From Pseudomonas viridiflava (GTDB taxonomy: Bacteria; Pseudomonadota; Gammaproteobacteria; Pseudomonadales; Pseudomonadaceae): a stretch of 64,000 nt of DNA. Each line of letters starts with the position of its first letter. Positions within the stretch are counted from its first letter, which is position 1. The notes beneath the pieces were generated by a model, which saw nothing but the letters and a program-made list of their open reading frames with translations, was not told the origin of the DNA and did not search any database. Below, piece after piece: positions 39,549-47,964 of the stretch. The translations under genes were made by a program, and so were the position numbers. Location: assembly GCF_900589395.1 (NCBI RefSeq), contig NZ_UUIS01000061.1:62001-126000 (forward strand), in the 5' to 3' direction.

Positions 39549-39749
39549 TCAGTCGGCCTCTTCGATCCATAACCCCTGGATCGCTTCGAGGACCTTTTCC
39601 CCACCACGATCCGGAATATCGTCGAACTCCGGAAGCGCCATCACCAGGTTGCGCAGCTTGACGAAGTTCACCGTCAGCGGATCGACATCCGGATGCGCTT
39701 CGGCCAGCTGGATGGCGATTTCCTGCACATCAACCCATTTCAGAGCCAT
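39549..39749 (-). CDS. iscX: Fe-S assembly protein IscX
   Basis: This 66-aa acidic protein binds IscS and iron and modulates cluster assembly. It matches IscX in length and sequence (Met-Ala-Leu-Lys-Trp-Val-Asp-Val-Gln-Glu-Ile-Ala; Pro-Glu-Phe-Asp-Asp; Ala-Ile-Gln-Gly-Leu-Trp-Ile-Glu-Glu). It is the last gene of the isc operon, 15 bp after fdx. Confidence 0.96.
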   Translation of the reverse strand: MALKWVDVQEIAIQLAEAHPDVDPLTVNFVKLRNLVMALPEFDDIPDRGGEKVLEAIQGLWIEEAD

Positions 39750-39764
39750 GATTTTCTTCCCGGA

Positions 39765-40106
39765 TCAGTGCGGCGCTTCGGCAGCGTGGTTGAGCGAGTA
39801 TTTCGGAATCTCGATGGTCAGGTCTTCATCGCCGACATTGACCTGGCACGCCAGGCGCGACTGGGCCTCAAGCCCCCAGGCCTTGTCGAGCATGTCTTCC
39901 TCGAGTTCGTCGGCCTCCTCGAGCGAGTCCAGGCCCTTGCGCACGACGCAATGGCACGTGGTGCAGGCCTTGACCCCACCACAGGCGCTCTCGATCTCGA
40001 TGTGATGCTCGTGGGCGAGCTCCAGAATATTCGTTCCGGGCGCCACCTCGACGGCGAATCCTTCCGGACAGTACTTCTCGTGCGGCAGAAAAGTCACCAA
40101 CGGCAT
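39765..40106 (-). CDS. fdx: Isc-type 2Fe-2S ferredoxin
   Basis: This 113-aa electron carrier serves Fe-S cluster assembly. The cluster Cys residues are in Ser-Ala-Cys-Gly-Gly-Val-Lys-Ala-Cys-Thr-Thr-Cys-His-Cys and a later Ser-Arg-Leu-Ala-Cys. It starts Met-Pro-Leu-Val-Thr-Phe-Leu-Pro. It lies 3 bp after hscA. Confidence 0.97.
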   Translation of the reverse strand: MPLVTFLPHEKYCPEGFAVEVAPGTNILELAHEHHIEIESACGGVKACTTCHCVVRKGLDSLEEADELEEDMLDKAWGLEAQSRLACQVNVGDEDLTIEIPKYSLNHAAEAPH

Positions 40107-40109
40107 CAG

Positions 40110-41972
40110 TTATTCCTCGATCTCATTCAGGTTGCGTCCTGCCAGTGCGGCTTTTACCGTCGAATCCAGGCGCCTTGCAGCAAATGCATCGGTCACCTGC
40201 GACAGACGCCTTGTCTGCTGCTCGATGGCCAGGCCATCGGTGCCTTGCATCAGTTCACGTAATTCGTCCATCTGCAGCTGGATGGCCAGCCGCTCTTCTT
40301 CGTCGAGCAGACGCTCGCCGTCAGCGTCCAGGGCGCCCTGCACCGCTTCAAGCAAGCGCTGGGCATCGACCTGTTGCTCGCGCAACACGCGGGCGACCTT
40401 GTCCTGGCCGGCGTTCTGGAAGGAATCCTTGAGCATGCTGGCAATTTCGCCATCGGTCAGGCCGTAGGACGGCTTGACCTGAATGCTGGATTCGACCCCC
40501 GAACCCAGTTCGCGCGCGGCAACACTGAGCAGGCCATCGGCATCGACCTGGAAGGTCACGCGGATCTTGGCGGCGCCGGCGACCATCGGCGGAATGCCAC
40601 GCAACTCGAAGCGCGCCAGGGAGCGGCAATCGCTGATCAGCTCGCGCTCGCCCTGCAGCACATGAATCATCATGGCGGTCTGGCCGTCTTTATAGGTGGT
40701 GAATTCCTGGCCACGCGCCACGGGGATGGTGGTGTTGCGGGCGATGACCTTCTCCATCAAGCCACCCATGGTTTCCAGCCCCAGCGACAGCGGAATCACG
40801 TCCAGCAACAGCAGCTCGCCGCCGTCGCGCTTGTTGCCGGCCAGGGTGTCGGCCTGGATCGCCGCCCCGATGGCCACGACCTGGTCGGGGTCGATGTCGG
40901 TCAGCGGCTGGCGGGCGAACAGCTCGGCCACGGCCTCGCGCACACGCGGCACACGGGTCGAGCCGCCGACCATGACCACGGCCTTGACGTCGTCGATCTC
41001 GATGTCGGCATCGCGCACGGCGCGGCGGCAGGCCTTGAGGCTGCGGGCGACCATCGGCTCGATCAAGTCATTGAAGGTTTCGCGGGTCAGCATGGCCTGC
41101 CAGTCGCCATGGACGACCTCGACAGAGGCGGCGTCGGTCAGCGCTTCCTTGGCCGCACAGGCGGTCTGTAACAGGCTGCGCTGGGCAGCAGGCGCCAGGT
41201 CCGCCGACAAGCCTGCGCCCTTGATGATCCACTGCGCGATGGCATGGTCGAAATCGTCGCCGCCCAGCGCCGTGTCGCCGCCGGTGGCCAGCACTTCGAA
41301 GACACCGCCGGTCAGGCGCAGGATCGAAATGTCGAACGTGCCCCCACCCAGGTCATAGATGGCGACCACGCCTTCGGCGTTCTGGTCCAGGCCATAGGCC
41401 ACGGCGGCGGCCGTCGGTTCGTTAAGCAGGCGCAACACATTCAGGCCGGCCAGACGCGCAGCGTCCTTGGTGGCCTGGCGCTGGGCATCGTCGAAATAGG
41501 CCGGCACGGTGATGACCGCACCCACCAGTTCGCCGCCCAGGGTGGCTTCGGCACGCAGGCGCAGCACCTTGAGGATATCGGCCGACACCTGCACCGGGCT
41601 CTTGGCACCCTGCACCGTGTCGATGAAAGGCATGTGCGACTCGCCCTCGACAAACCGGTACGGCAGCTGGTCGCCCAATTGCTTGACGTCGGCAATGCCA
41701 CGCCCCATCAGGCGCTTGACCGACAACACGGTGTTGAACGGATCAAGGGAGGCTGCGGCCTTGGCCGCCTGCCCGACTTCGACGCGATCGGCATGGTAGC
41801 GCACGGCCGACGGCAGGATGATCTCCCCGCTTTCGTCGGCCAACGGCTCGGAAAGGCCGCTGCGCAAGGCAGCAACCAGCGAATTGGTGGTGCCAAGGTC
41901 GATGCCCACAGCCAGACGACGCTGGTGCGGTTGAGGACTCTGGCCGGGTTCGGCGATCTGCAGTAAGGCCAT
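40110..41972 (-). CDS. hscA: Fe-S assembly Hsp70 chaperone HscA
   Basis: This 620-aa specialised Hsp70 releases clusters from IscU with HscB. The N-terminal ATPase shows Val-Gly-Ile-Asp-Leu-Gly-Thr-Thr-Asn-Ser, Ile-Tyr-Asp-Leu-Gly-Gly-Gly-Thr-Phe and Val-Gly-Gly-Ser-Thr-Arg-Val-Pro. The C-terminal half is the substrate-binding domain and lid. The ATG at 41972 (Met-Ala-Leu-Leu-Gln-Ile-Ala-Glu-Pro) matches the Pseudomonas N-terminus; an in-frame GTG six codons upstream is less likely. Gap to hscB is 44 bp. Confidence 0.97.
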   Translation of the reverse strand: MALLQIAEPGQSPQPHQRRLAVGIDLGTTNSLVAALRSGLSEPLADESGEIILPSAVRYHADRVEVGQAAKAAASLDPFNTVLSVKRLMGRGIADVKQLGDQLPYRFVEGESHMPFIDTVQGAKSPVQVSADILKVLRLRAEATLGGELVGAVITVPAYFDDAQRQATKDAARLAGLNVLRLLNEPTAAAVAYGLDQNAEGVVAIYDLGGGTFDISILRLTGGVFEVLATGGDTALGGDDFDHAIAQWIIKGAGLSADLAPAAQRSLLQTACAAKEALTDAASVEVVHGDWQAMLTRETFNDLIEPMVARSLKACRRAVRDADIEIDDVKAVVMVGGSTRVPRVREAVAELFARQPLTDIDPDQVVAIGAAIQADTLAGNKRDGGELLLLDVIPLSLGLETMGGLMEKVIARNTTIPVARGQEFTTYKDGQTAMMIHVLQGERELISDCRSLARFELRGIPPMVAGAAKIRVTFQVDADGLLSVAARELGSGVESSIQVKPSYGLTDGEIASMLKDSFQNAGQDKVARVLREQQVDAQRLLEAVQGALDADGERLLDEEERLAIQLQMDELRELMQGTDGLAIEQQTRRLSQVTDAFAARRLDSTVKAALAGRNLNEIEE

Positions 41973-42016
41973 GCTTTTAGGAATAATCACAGGCGCGCGG
42001 CCAGGGCCGCACGGGG

Positions 42017-42544
42017 TTAATCGTCGAGGCGCTCTTCGAGCTGGCGCACTTCTTGGGAAAGCTTGTCGAGGAACTGCATGCGCCGCATCAGGCGCTCGGC
42101 CTGTTCGCGTTGCGCAGCGTCATCCCAACAGGCGGCAAAGCTGTCGTTGAGGGTCTCCTGGGCTGCCTTGAGGCGACGCTTGAACACCGCGACGCCGGCC
42201 AGGTCGGCCTCGTCGTGCAGGTCTTCGAGCTCTTCGCGCCACTGCATCTGCTGCAGGAGAAAATCGGGGTCGTGCACCGTGACTTCAAGCGGCACCTCGT
42301 CGCCCCGGATCGCCAGCAGGTAGCGCGCCCGGCGCGGGGCACTCCTGAGGGTCTGGTAGGCGTCATTGAGGTTGGCCGAGCGCTCCAGCGCCTGGCGCTG
42401 CTCCTGCTCGGGCGCATCGGCGAACCGATCCGGATGCACGCTGCGCGCCAGTTCCCGGTAGCGGTTCGCCAACTGCTCGAGGTCCACGACAAAACCGGGT
42501 TTCAGGTCGAACAGTGCGAAATGACAAGGAGTGCCCACGATCAT
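42017..42544 (-). CDS. hscB: Co-chaperone HscB
   Basis: This 175-aa J-domain protein targets IscU to HscA. The His-Pro-Asp tripeptide lies in Arg-Ser-Val-His-Pro-Asp-Arg-Phe-Ala-Asp-Ala at about residue 36. The C-terminal helical bundle binds IscU. ATG 42544 is taken; GTG 42538 (two codons later) has better spacing from GAGG and is close to the homologues' N-terminus, so the true start could be either. A longer in-frame extension overlaps iscA. Confidence 0.95.
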   Translation of the reverse strand: MIVGTPCHFALFDLKPGFVVDLEQLANRYRELARSVHPDRFADAPEQEQRQALERSANLNDAYQTLRSAPRRARYLLAIRGDEVPLEVTVHDPDFLLQQMQWREELEDLHDEADLAGVAVFKRRLKAAQETLNDSFAACWDDAAQREQAERLMRRMQFLDKLSQEVRQLEERLDD

Positions 42545-42549
42545 CGGCC

Positions 42550-42873
42550 TCAGACGTTGAAGCTTTCGCCGCAGCCGCATTCACCGCGCGAATTGGGATT
42601 ATTGAACTTGAAGCCTTCGTTCAAGCCTTCGCGGACGAAGTCCAGTTCGGTGCCGTCAAGGTACACCAGGCTTTTCGGGTCGATGATGACCTTCACGCCA
42701 TGCGCCTCGACTACCGTGTCGTCAGGGTCCGCCGCGTCGACGAACTCAAGCACATAGGCCAGGCCCGAACAGCCTGTGGTGCGAACACCCAGACGAATGC
42801 CATCACCCTTGCCGCGCCCTTCGAGGGAACGACGCACGTGGTTGGCGGCGGCTTCGGTCATGCTGATAGACAT
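42550..42873 (-). CDS. iscA: Iron-sulfur carrier IscA
   Basis: This 107-aa A-type carrier hands clusters to target proteins. The three conserved cysteines are in Thr-Gly-Cys-Ser-Gly-Leu-Ala and Gly-Glu-Cys-Gly-Cys-Gly near residues 35, 99 and 101. ATG 42873 (Met-Ser-Ile-Ser-Met-Thr-Glu-Ala-Ala) follows AGGAGTT; a 33-codon extension upstream is out of family. It ends 5 bp before the hscB start. Confidence 0.97.
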   Translation of the reverse strand: MSISMTEAAANHVRRSLEGRGKGDGIRLGVRTTGCSGLAYVLEFVDAADPDDTVVEAHGVKVIIDPKSLVYLDGTELDFVREGLNEGFKFNNPNSRGECGCGESFNV

Positions 42874-42919
42874 CGGAAACTCCTTGGATTTCGCCAGCGT
42901 TGCTGAAAGAACGGTGTGC

Positions 42920-43306
42920 TTACAACAAGCCTTTCTTTTGCTTGTAGTCGCGCACGGCGGCCTTGATGGCATCTTCGGCCAGTACCGAGCAGTGGATCTT
43001 GACCGGCGGCAAGGCCAGTTCTTCTGCCAGTTGGGTGTTCTTGATGGTCTCGGCTTCGTCCAGGGTCTTGCCCTTCATCCACTCGGTGGCGAGGGAGCTG
43101 GAGGCAATGGCCGAACCACAACCGTAGGTCTTGAACTTGGCATCCTCGATGACACCCTGCTCGTTGACCTTGATCTGCAGGCGCATCACGTCGCCGCACG
43201 CCGGCGCGCCGACCATGCCGGTGCCGACATCAGGATCTTCAGCGTCCATCTTGCCGACGTTGCGTGGGTTCTCGTAGTGGTCGATGACCTTTTCGCTGTA
43301 AGCCAT
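42920..43306 (-). CDS. iscU: Fe-S cluster scaffold IscU
   Basis: This 128-aa scaffold builds clusters from sulfur delivered by IscS. The three cluster Cys are in Gly-Ala-Pro-Ala-Cys-Gly-Asp, Tyr-Gly-Cys-Gly-Ser-Ala and Ile-His-Cys-Ser-Val-Leu-Ala. The HscA recognition motif Leu-Pro-Pro-Val-Lys is present. An 83-bp gap with a hairpin separates it from iscS. Confidence 0.98.
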   Translation of the reverse strand: MAYSEKVIDHYENPRNVGKMDAEDPDVGTGMVGAPACGDVMRLQIKVNEQGVIEDAKFKTYGCGSAIASSSLATEWMKGKTLDEAETIKNTQLAEELALPPVKIHCSVLAEDAIKAAVRDYKQKKGLL

Positions 43307-43341
43307 GATTCTGTTCCTCTCACATCAGGGGAGCCGCTCTG

Positions 43342-43370
43342 CAGGTCGCGCTTGTTGATAAGGCGACCTG
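43342..43370 (-). repeat. Hairpin between iscS and iscU
   Basis: CAGGTCGC and GCGACCTG pair over a 13-base loop. It could protect or process the polycistronic mRNA; it lacks a T-run. Confidence 0.5.
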
Positions 43371-43389
43371 TCCGGGTGGCGACTTTGAA

Positions 43390-44604
43390 TTAGTGCGCCG
43401 CCCACTCGATCTTGGAGATGTCGACACCGTCTTTGTACATGTCCCACAGCGGCGAGAGGGCTCGCAGCTTGGTGACGGCCTCGCGGACTTTCTGCGCGGC
43501 GTAATCGATTTCTTCTTCGGTGCTGAAGCGGCCGAAGGTGAAGCGGATCGAACTGTGTGCCAGCTCGTCGTTGCGGCCCAGGGCGCGCAGCACGTAGGAA
43601 GGCTCCAGGGACGCCGAGGTGCAGGCCGAACCGGACGAGACCGCCAGGTCCTTGAGCGCCATGATCAGCGACTCGCCTTCGACATAGTTGAAGCTCAGGT
43701 TCAGGTTATGCGGAACACGAGCAGTCTGGCTGCCGTTGACGTACAGCTCTTCGAGGTCTTCGACCTGCCTGAAGAAGCGGTCGCTCAGGGCCTTGACGCG
43801 CTGGTTCTCGCTGACCATCTCTTCCTTGGCGATGCGGAAGGCTTCACCCATGCCGACAATCTGGTGGGTGGCCAGGGTGCCGGAACGCATGCCGCGCTCG
43901 TGACCGCCGCCGTGCATGGCCGCTTCCAGACGTACCCGTGGCTTGCGGCTGACGTACAGCGCGCCGATACCTTTGGGGCCGTAGGTCTTGTGCGCCGAGA
44001 ACGACATCAGGTCGACTTTCAGCTTGGCCAGGTCGATCTCGACCTTGCCGGTGGACTGGGCGCCGTCGACATGGAACAGCACACCGCGCGAACGGGTCAG
44101 CTCGCCGATGGCGGCGATGTCGTTCACGGTGCCGATTTCGTTGTTCACGTGCATGATCGACACCAGAATGGTGTCTTCGCGCAGGGCGGCTTCGATCATC
44201 TGCGGCGTCACCAGGCCGTCTTCGCCCGGCTCGATGTAGGTGACTTCGAAGCCTTCACGCTCCAGCTGGCGCGTGGTGTCCAGGACCGCCTTGTGCTCGA
44301 TCTTGGAGGTGATGATGTGCTTGCCCTTGGTGTGGTAGAAATGCGCCACACCCTTGATGGCCAGGTTGTCGGACTCGGTGGCACCGGAGGTCCAGACGAT
44401 TTCGCGCGGATCGGCGTTGACCAGATCGGCGACCTGACGACGGGCATTCTCGACCGCTTCTTCGGCTTTCCAGCCAAAGACGTGGGAGCGCGACGCCGGG
44501 TTGCCGAAATTGCCGTCCATCAGCAGGCAATCCATCATTTTCTGTGCGACACGTGGATCGACCGGGGTCGTCGCGGAATAATCGAGGTAAATCGGCAACT
44601 TCAT
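43390..44604 (-). CDS. iscS: Cysteine desulfurase IscS
   Basis: This 404-aa PLP enzyme takes sulfur from cysteine for Fe-S clusters and tRNA thiolation. The PLP lysine is in Ser-Phe-Ser-Ala-His-Lys-Thr-Tyr-Gly-Pro-Lys-Gly, and the active Cys in Ser-Ser-Gly-Ser-Ala-Cys-Thr-Ser-Ala near residue 328. It ends Ile-Glu-Trp-Ala-Ala-His, as expected. The ATG at 44604 begins Met-Lys-Leu-Pro-Ile-Tyr-Leu-Asp-Tyr. It is 44 bp downstream of iscR. Confidence 0.98.
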   Translation of the reverse strand: MKLPIYLDYSATTPVDPRVAQKMMDCLLMDGNFGNPASRSHVFGWKAEEAVENARRQVADLVNADPREIVWTSGATESDNLAIKGVAHFYHTKGKHIITSKIEHKAVLDTTRQLEREGFEVTYIEPGEDGLVTPQMIEAALREDTILVSIMHVNNEIGTVNDIAAIGELTRSRGVLFHVDGAQSTGKVEIDLAKLKVDLMSFSAHKTYGPKGIGALYVSRKPRVRLEAAMHGGGHERGMRSGTLATHQIVGMGEAFRIAKEEMVSENQRVKALSDRFFRQVEDLEELYVNGSQTARVPHNLNLSFNYVEGESLIMALKDLAVSSGSACTSASLEPSYVLRALGRNDELAHSSIRFTFGRFSTEEEIDYAAQKVREAVTKLRALSPLWDMYKDGVDISKIEWAAH

Positions 44605-44648
44605 TGAATATCTCCTTTCAGGCAGGCGCACCGCTCATTCATCTGCGT

Positions 44649-45146
44649 TCATTCGACGGCGGACGTTTCAATCTTACCCAGGAGCGACACCTTGCTCGTG
44701 TTCGAGCAGCGACGCTGATCCTGGCGCTGTGCGACTTCTTGTACCTCACGGCGAGTGACAAGGTCCGCCAGACTGATACCGCTAAGAAACTCGTGAATCT
44801 GCTGGCTGAGGTCACACCACAAATGGTGGGTCAGGCAGGTGTCTCCGGCATGGCAATCGCCCAGCCCCTGGCAACGGGTGGCATCGACCGACTCATTGAC
44901 TGCATCGACGACCTGGGCGACCTGGATGCCGTTCATGTCACGCGACAGCTGATAACCGCCACCGGGACCGCGCACGCTAGACACCAGGTTGCTGCGACGC
45001 AGCTTGGCGAACAGTTGCTCGAGGTAAGACAGGGAAATGCCTTGGCGCTCGGAAATGTCGGCCAGTGACACAGGACCATGTTGCGCGTGCAGAGCCAGAT
45101 CGAGCATGGCTGTGACAGCGTATCGGCCTTTTGTAGTCAGTCGCAT
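44649..45146 (-). CDS. iscR: Fe-S cluster transcriptional regulator IscR
   Basis: This 165-aa Rrf2-family repressor/activator of the isc operon binds a 2Fe-2S cluster. The winged HTH spans residues about 1-80 (Leu-Ala-Asp-Ile-Ser-Glu-Arg-Gln-Gly-Ile-Ser-Leu-Ser-Tyr-Leu-Glu-Gln-Leu-Phe). The cluster Cys residues are in Arg-Cys-Gln-Gly-Leu-Gly-Asp-Cys-x-Ala-Gly-Asp-Thr-Cys, with a nearby His. It is the first gene of iscRSUA-hscBA-fdx-iscX, and a type-1 IscR box overlaps its own promoter. Confidence 0.97.
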   Translation of the reverse strand: MRLTTKGRYAVTAMLDLALHAQHGPVSLADISERQGISLSYLEQLFAKLRRSNLVSSVRGPGGGYQLSRDMNGIQVAQVVDAVNESVDATRCQGLGDCHAGDTCLTHHLWCDLSQQIHEFLSGISLADLVTRREVQEVAQRQDQRRCSNTSKVSLLGKIETSAVE

Positions 45147-45186
45147 GGCATGTACCGCAGTGATTCAGAATGGGTGCGAGTATGCT

Positions 45187-45211
45187 ATTCCCGAGTATTT
45201 GAGTCAACTAT
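45187..45211 (-). promoter_or_regulatory. Type-1 IscR operator over the iscR promoter
   Basis: The minus-strand 25-mer starts ATAGTTGACT, continues CAAAT and ends ACTCGGGAAT. It fits the type-1 IscR consensus (two halves around GACT and AGTC) with three mismatches. It contains TTGACT, which with CATACT 17 bp downstream forms the -35/-10 of iscR, so bound IscR would block initiation. Confidence 0.75.
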
Positions 45212-45288
45212 AAAACCAACCAAAACAGTCGGGTTTAGCCTCAGGAGCGGGCAGAATCATAGCAAAAATGGCGGCGCATTGACACCGG

Positions 45289-46068
45289 TCAAGCCTGCGC
45301 CTTTTCTGGCTGGTCCTTGACACATTCGAAGACTTCGTCCGGCAGCGAGGGCAGTTCGCAGCCCTTGTAATCGCTGCCCAGCTTGTTCAGCGCCCCACAC
45401 ATGTCTTCCAGGCGAACATCCACTGCCTGCAGGTGATCGAGCATCTTGCCGATGGCCCGTGCAATCGGATCAGGCATGTCCTGGCCGACGCCGTAGGCAT
45501 CGAACCCGAGCTTTTCGGCCATGGCCTTGCGCCGCGCCTCGACCTCGTCGTCAGACTTGATGATGATCCGCGCCGGGATGCCGACAGCGGTCGCACCGGC
45601 CGGCACCGCCTTGGTGACCACGGCATTGGAACCGATCTTGGCCCCCGCCCCGACCGTAAACGGCCCCAGCACTTTGGCACCACCGCCGACCACCACGCCG
45701 TCTTCCAGGGTCGGATGACGCTTGCCGGCATTCCAGCTGGTGCCGCCCAGGGTCACGCCTTGATAGAGCGTGACGTCATTGCCGATCTCGGCGGTTTCAC
45801 CGATCACGATGCCCATGCCGTGGTCGATGAAGAAGCGCCGACCGATCTTCGCGCCCGGGTGGATCTCGACGCCGGTCATCCAGCGACTGAAGTTCGACAC
45901 CATGCGCGCCGGCAGCTTCCAGTTGCCGCACCAGAGTCGATGCGCCAGGCGATGCATCCAGATGGCATGCATGCCCGGGTAGCAGGTCAGCACTTCAAAG
46001 GCGTTGCGCGCCGCCGGGTCCCGGTGGAAAACGCTCTGAATATCTTCTCGCAACCGCTCGAACATCAC
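45289..46068 (-). CDS. cysE: Serine O-acetyltransferase
   Basis: This 259-aa enzyme acetylates serine for cysteine synthesis. It has an N-terminal helical domain and a C-terminal left-handed beta-helix with hexapeptide repeats. The catalytic stretch Phe-Ile-Asp-His-Gly-Met-Gly-Ile-Val-Ile-Gly-Glu-Thr-Ala is clear. Its gene beside iscR links sulfur supply to Fe-S assembly. The ATG overlaps the trmJ stop by 4 bp. Confidence 0.97.
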   Translation of the reverse strand: MMFERLREDIQSVFHRDPAARNAFEVLTCYPGMHAIWMHRLAHRLWCGNWKLPARMVSNFSRWMTGVEIHPGAKIGRRFFIDHGMGIVIGETAEIGNDVTLYQGVTLGGTSWNAGKRHPTLEDGVVVGGGAKVLGPFTVGAGAKIGSNAVVTKAVPAGATAVGIPARIIIKSDDEVEARRKAMAEKLGFDAYGVGQDMPDPIARAIGKMLDHLQAVDVRLEDMCGALNKLGSDYKGCELPSLPDEVFECVKDQPEKAQA

Positions 46069-46829
46069 TGATCCTTCCGTTTGTAGGGTTCGCCACGCGC
46101 CACTTTCTGAGTTTCGGTCAGGATGCCGCGCAAGATGCTCAGCTCCGGCCGCTCCACTTCATTGCGCCCGTACAGGCGGCGCAACCGGGCCATCAGGTGG
46201 CGCGGTTTTTCCGGATCGAGAAAACCGATGGCCACCAGGGTCTGCTCCAGATGAGCATAAAAGCCTTCCATTTCATCCATGGTCGCCAGTTCGTGCTCAC
46301 GCGCCACAGGCGCCGCGGTCTCTGTCGGCGCCTGCTGACCCGCCAGCCAGGCCATGCGCACTTCATAGCTGAGCACCTGCACGGCGGCGGCCAGGTTCAG
46401 CGAGCTGAAATCCGGATTAGAGGCGATGTGCACATGGTAATGACAGCGCTGCAGCTCGTCGTTGGTCAGGCCGGCATGCTCGCGACCGAACACCAGTGCG
46501 ACTTCAAGCCCCTGCCCCGCCTGCTCGATGACTTTTTCTCCCGACTGGCGCGGGTCGAGCATCGGCCAGGGCAGGCTGCGGTCACGCGCACTGGTGCCCA
46601 GCACCAGGCTGCAACCGGTCAGCGCCTCTTCAAGACTCGACACCACCTGGGCGCCGGCCAGAATGTCATCAGCCCCCGAGGCGCGCGCATCCGCCTCAGG
46701 CGACGGAAAGACCCGTGGCTCGACCAGGACCAGGCGCGACAGGCCCATGTTTTTCATGGCACGGGCGGCCCCACCGATATTTCCGGGATGGGTCGTACCG
46801 ACCAGGACAATACGAATGTTGTGCAACAC
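46065..46829 (-). CDS. trmJ: tRNA Cm32/Um32 2'-O-methyltransferase TrmJ
   Basis: This 254-aa SPOUT-family enzyme methylates ribose 32 of tRNA. SPOUT signatures are Val-Gly-Thr-Thr-His-Pro-Gly-Asn-Ile-Gly-Gly-Ala-Ala-Arg-Ala near the start, Phe-Gly-Arg-Glu-His-Ala-Gly-Leu and Asn-Leu-Ala-Ala-Ala-Val-Gln. It lies upstream of cysE, overlapping by 4 bp, and is divergent from suhB. Confidence 0.95.
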   Translation of the reverse strand: MLHNIRIVLVGTTHPGNIGGAARAMKNMGLSRLVLVEPRVFPSPEADARASGADDILAGAQVVSSLEEALTGCSLVLGTSARDRSLPWPMLDPRQSGEKVIEQAGQGLEVALVFGREHAGLTNDELQRCHYHVHIASNPDFSSLNLAAAVQVLSYEVRMAWLAGQQAPTETAAPVAREHELATMDEMEGFYAHLEQTLVAIGFLDPEKPRHLMARLRRLYGRNEVERPELSILRGILTETQKVARGEPYKRKDQ

Positions 46830-47044
46830 CGTGGGCGCTCACTGACTCAATCATGGGGCGCAAATCTTACAGAAGCGGCCTGCTTAACGCCACGAAGCCT
46901 TGCGACACCCTGTCGCGCCACTGACCGGCAAACCGTCACAACAGCTCATCTGCCGGGCGTGCGCAAGGGCAATACAGGCTGGAAATAATTTGATGCAGCC
47001 ACTAGAATGCCCGGCTCTCTTTAACAACCCTAGGTGATTTATCC

Positions 47045-47860
47045 ATGCAGCCCATGCTGAATATCGCGCTGCGCGCCGCACGCAACGCCAGCGAATTGAT
47101 TTTCCGCTCCATCGAGCGCCTGGATACCATCAAGGTCGACGAAAAAGAAGCCAAAGACTACGTCAGCGAAGTCGATCGCGCCGCCGAGCAAAGCATCATC
47201 GCCGCCCTGCGCAAGGCCTACCCGACTCACGGCATTCTCGGCGAAGAAAGCGGCCTGCATGCCGGCAGTGGCGAAGGTACCGACTACCTGTGGGTCATCG
47301 ACCCCCTGGACGGCACCACCAACTTCGTACGCGGCATCCCGCACTTTGCCGTGAGCATCGCCTGCAAATACCGTGGCCGCCTGGAACATGCCGTGGTTCT
47401 GGACCCGGTTCGCCAGGAAGAATTCACCGCCAGCCGTGGCCGTGGCGCCGCCCTCAATGGCCGCCGCCTGCGCGTCAGCGGGCGCAAGAGCCTGGAAGGC
47501 GCCCTGCTGGGCACCGGCTTTCCGTTCCGCGACAACCAGATGGACAACCTGGAAAACTACCTGGGCATGTTCCGCAGCCTGGTCGGCCAGACCGCCGGCA
47601 TCCGCCGCGCCGGCGCCGCCAGCCTGGACCTGGCCTATGTTGCTGCCGGCCGCTTCGACGCCTTCTGGGAGTCGGGCCTGTCGGAATGGGACATGGCTGC
47701 AGGCGCCCTGCTGATCCAGGAAGCGGGCGGCCTGGTGAGCGACTTCACCGGCGGTCACGATTTCCTTGAAAAAGGCCACATCGTGGCGGGCAACGCCAAA
47801 TGCTTCAAGGCTGTGCTGACCTCGATCGCACCGCACCTGCCGGCTTCGATCAAACGCTGA
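47045..47860 (+). CDS. suhB: Inositol-1-monophosphatase SuhB
   Basis: This 271-aa Mg-dependent phosphatase has the IMPase motifs Asp-Pro-Leu-Asp-Gly-Thr-Thr-Asn-Phe at about residue 86 and Trp-Asp-Met-Ala-Ala-Gly near residue 217. In enterics SuhB also joins the rRNA antitermination complex, and in P. aeruginosa it affects virulence regulation. It is the only plus-strand gene in this stretch and has its own strong terminator. Confidence 0.96.
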   Translation: MQPMLNIALRAARNASELIFRSIERLDTIKVDEKEAKDYVSEVDRAAEQSIIAALRKAYPTHGILGEESGLHAGSGEGTDYLWVIDPLDGTTNFVRGIPHFAVSIACKYRGRLEHAVVLDPVRQEEFTASRGRGAALNGRRLRVSGRKSLEGALLGTGFPFRDNQMDNLENYLGMFRSLVGQTAGIRRAGAASLDLAYVAAGRFDAFWESGLSEWDMAAGALLIQEAGGLVSDFTGGHDFLEKGHIVAGNAKCFKAVLTSIAPHLPASIKR

Positions 47861-47873
47861 TTGCAGCAGACAC

Positions 47874-47903
47874 AAAAAACCGGCTCATGAGCCGGTTTTT
47901 TTT
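47874..47903. terminator. Bidirectional terminator after suhB
   Basis: The palindrome CCGGCTCATGAGCCGG is flanked by A6 on the left and T8 on the right. It serves suhB on the plus strand. Confidence 0.95.
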
Positions 47904-47964
47904 GTGTCTGCTGTGAATCTGCTTCCTGGCTGAAGCGGATCGCCGCCAGGCCGGCCCTACAGTC

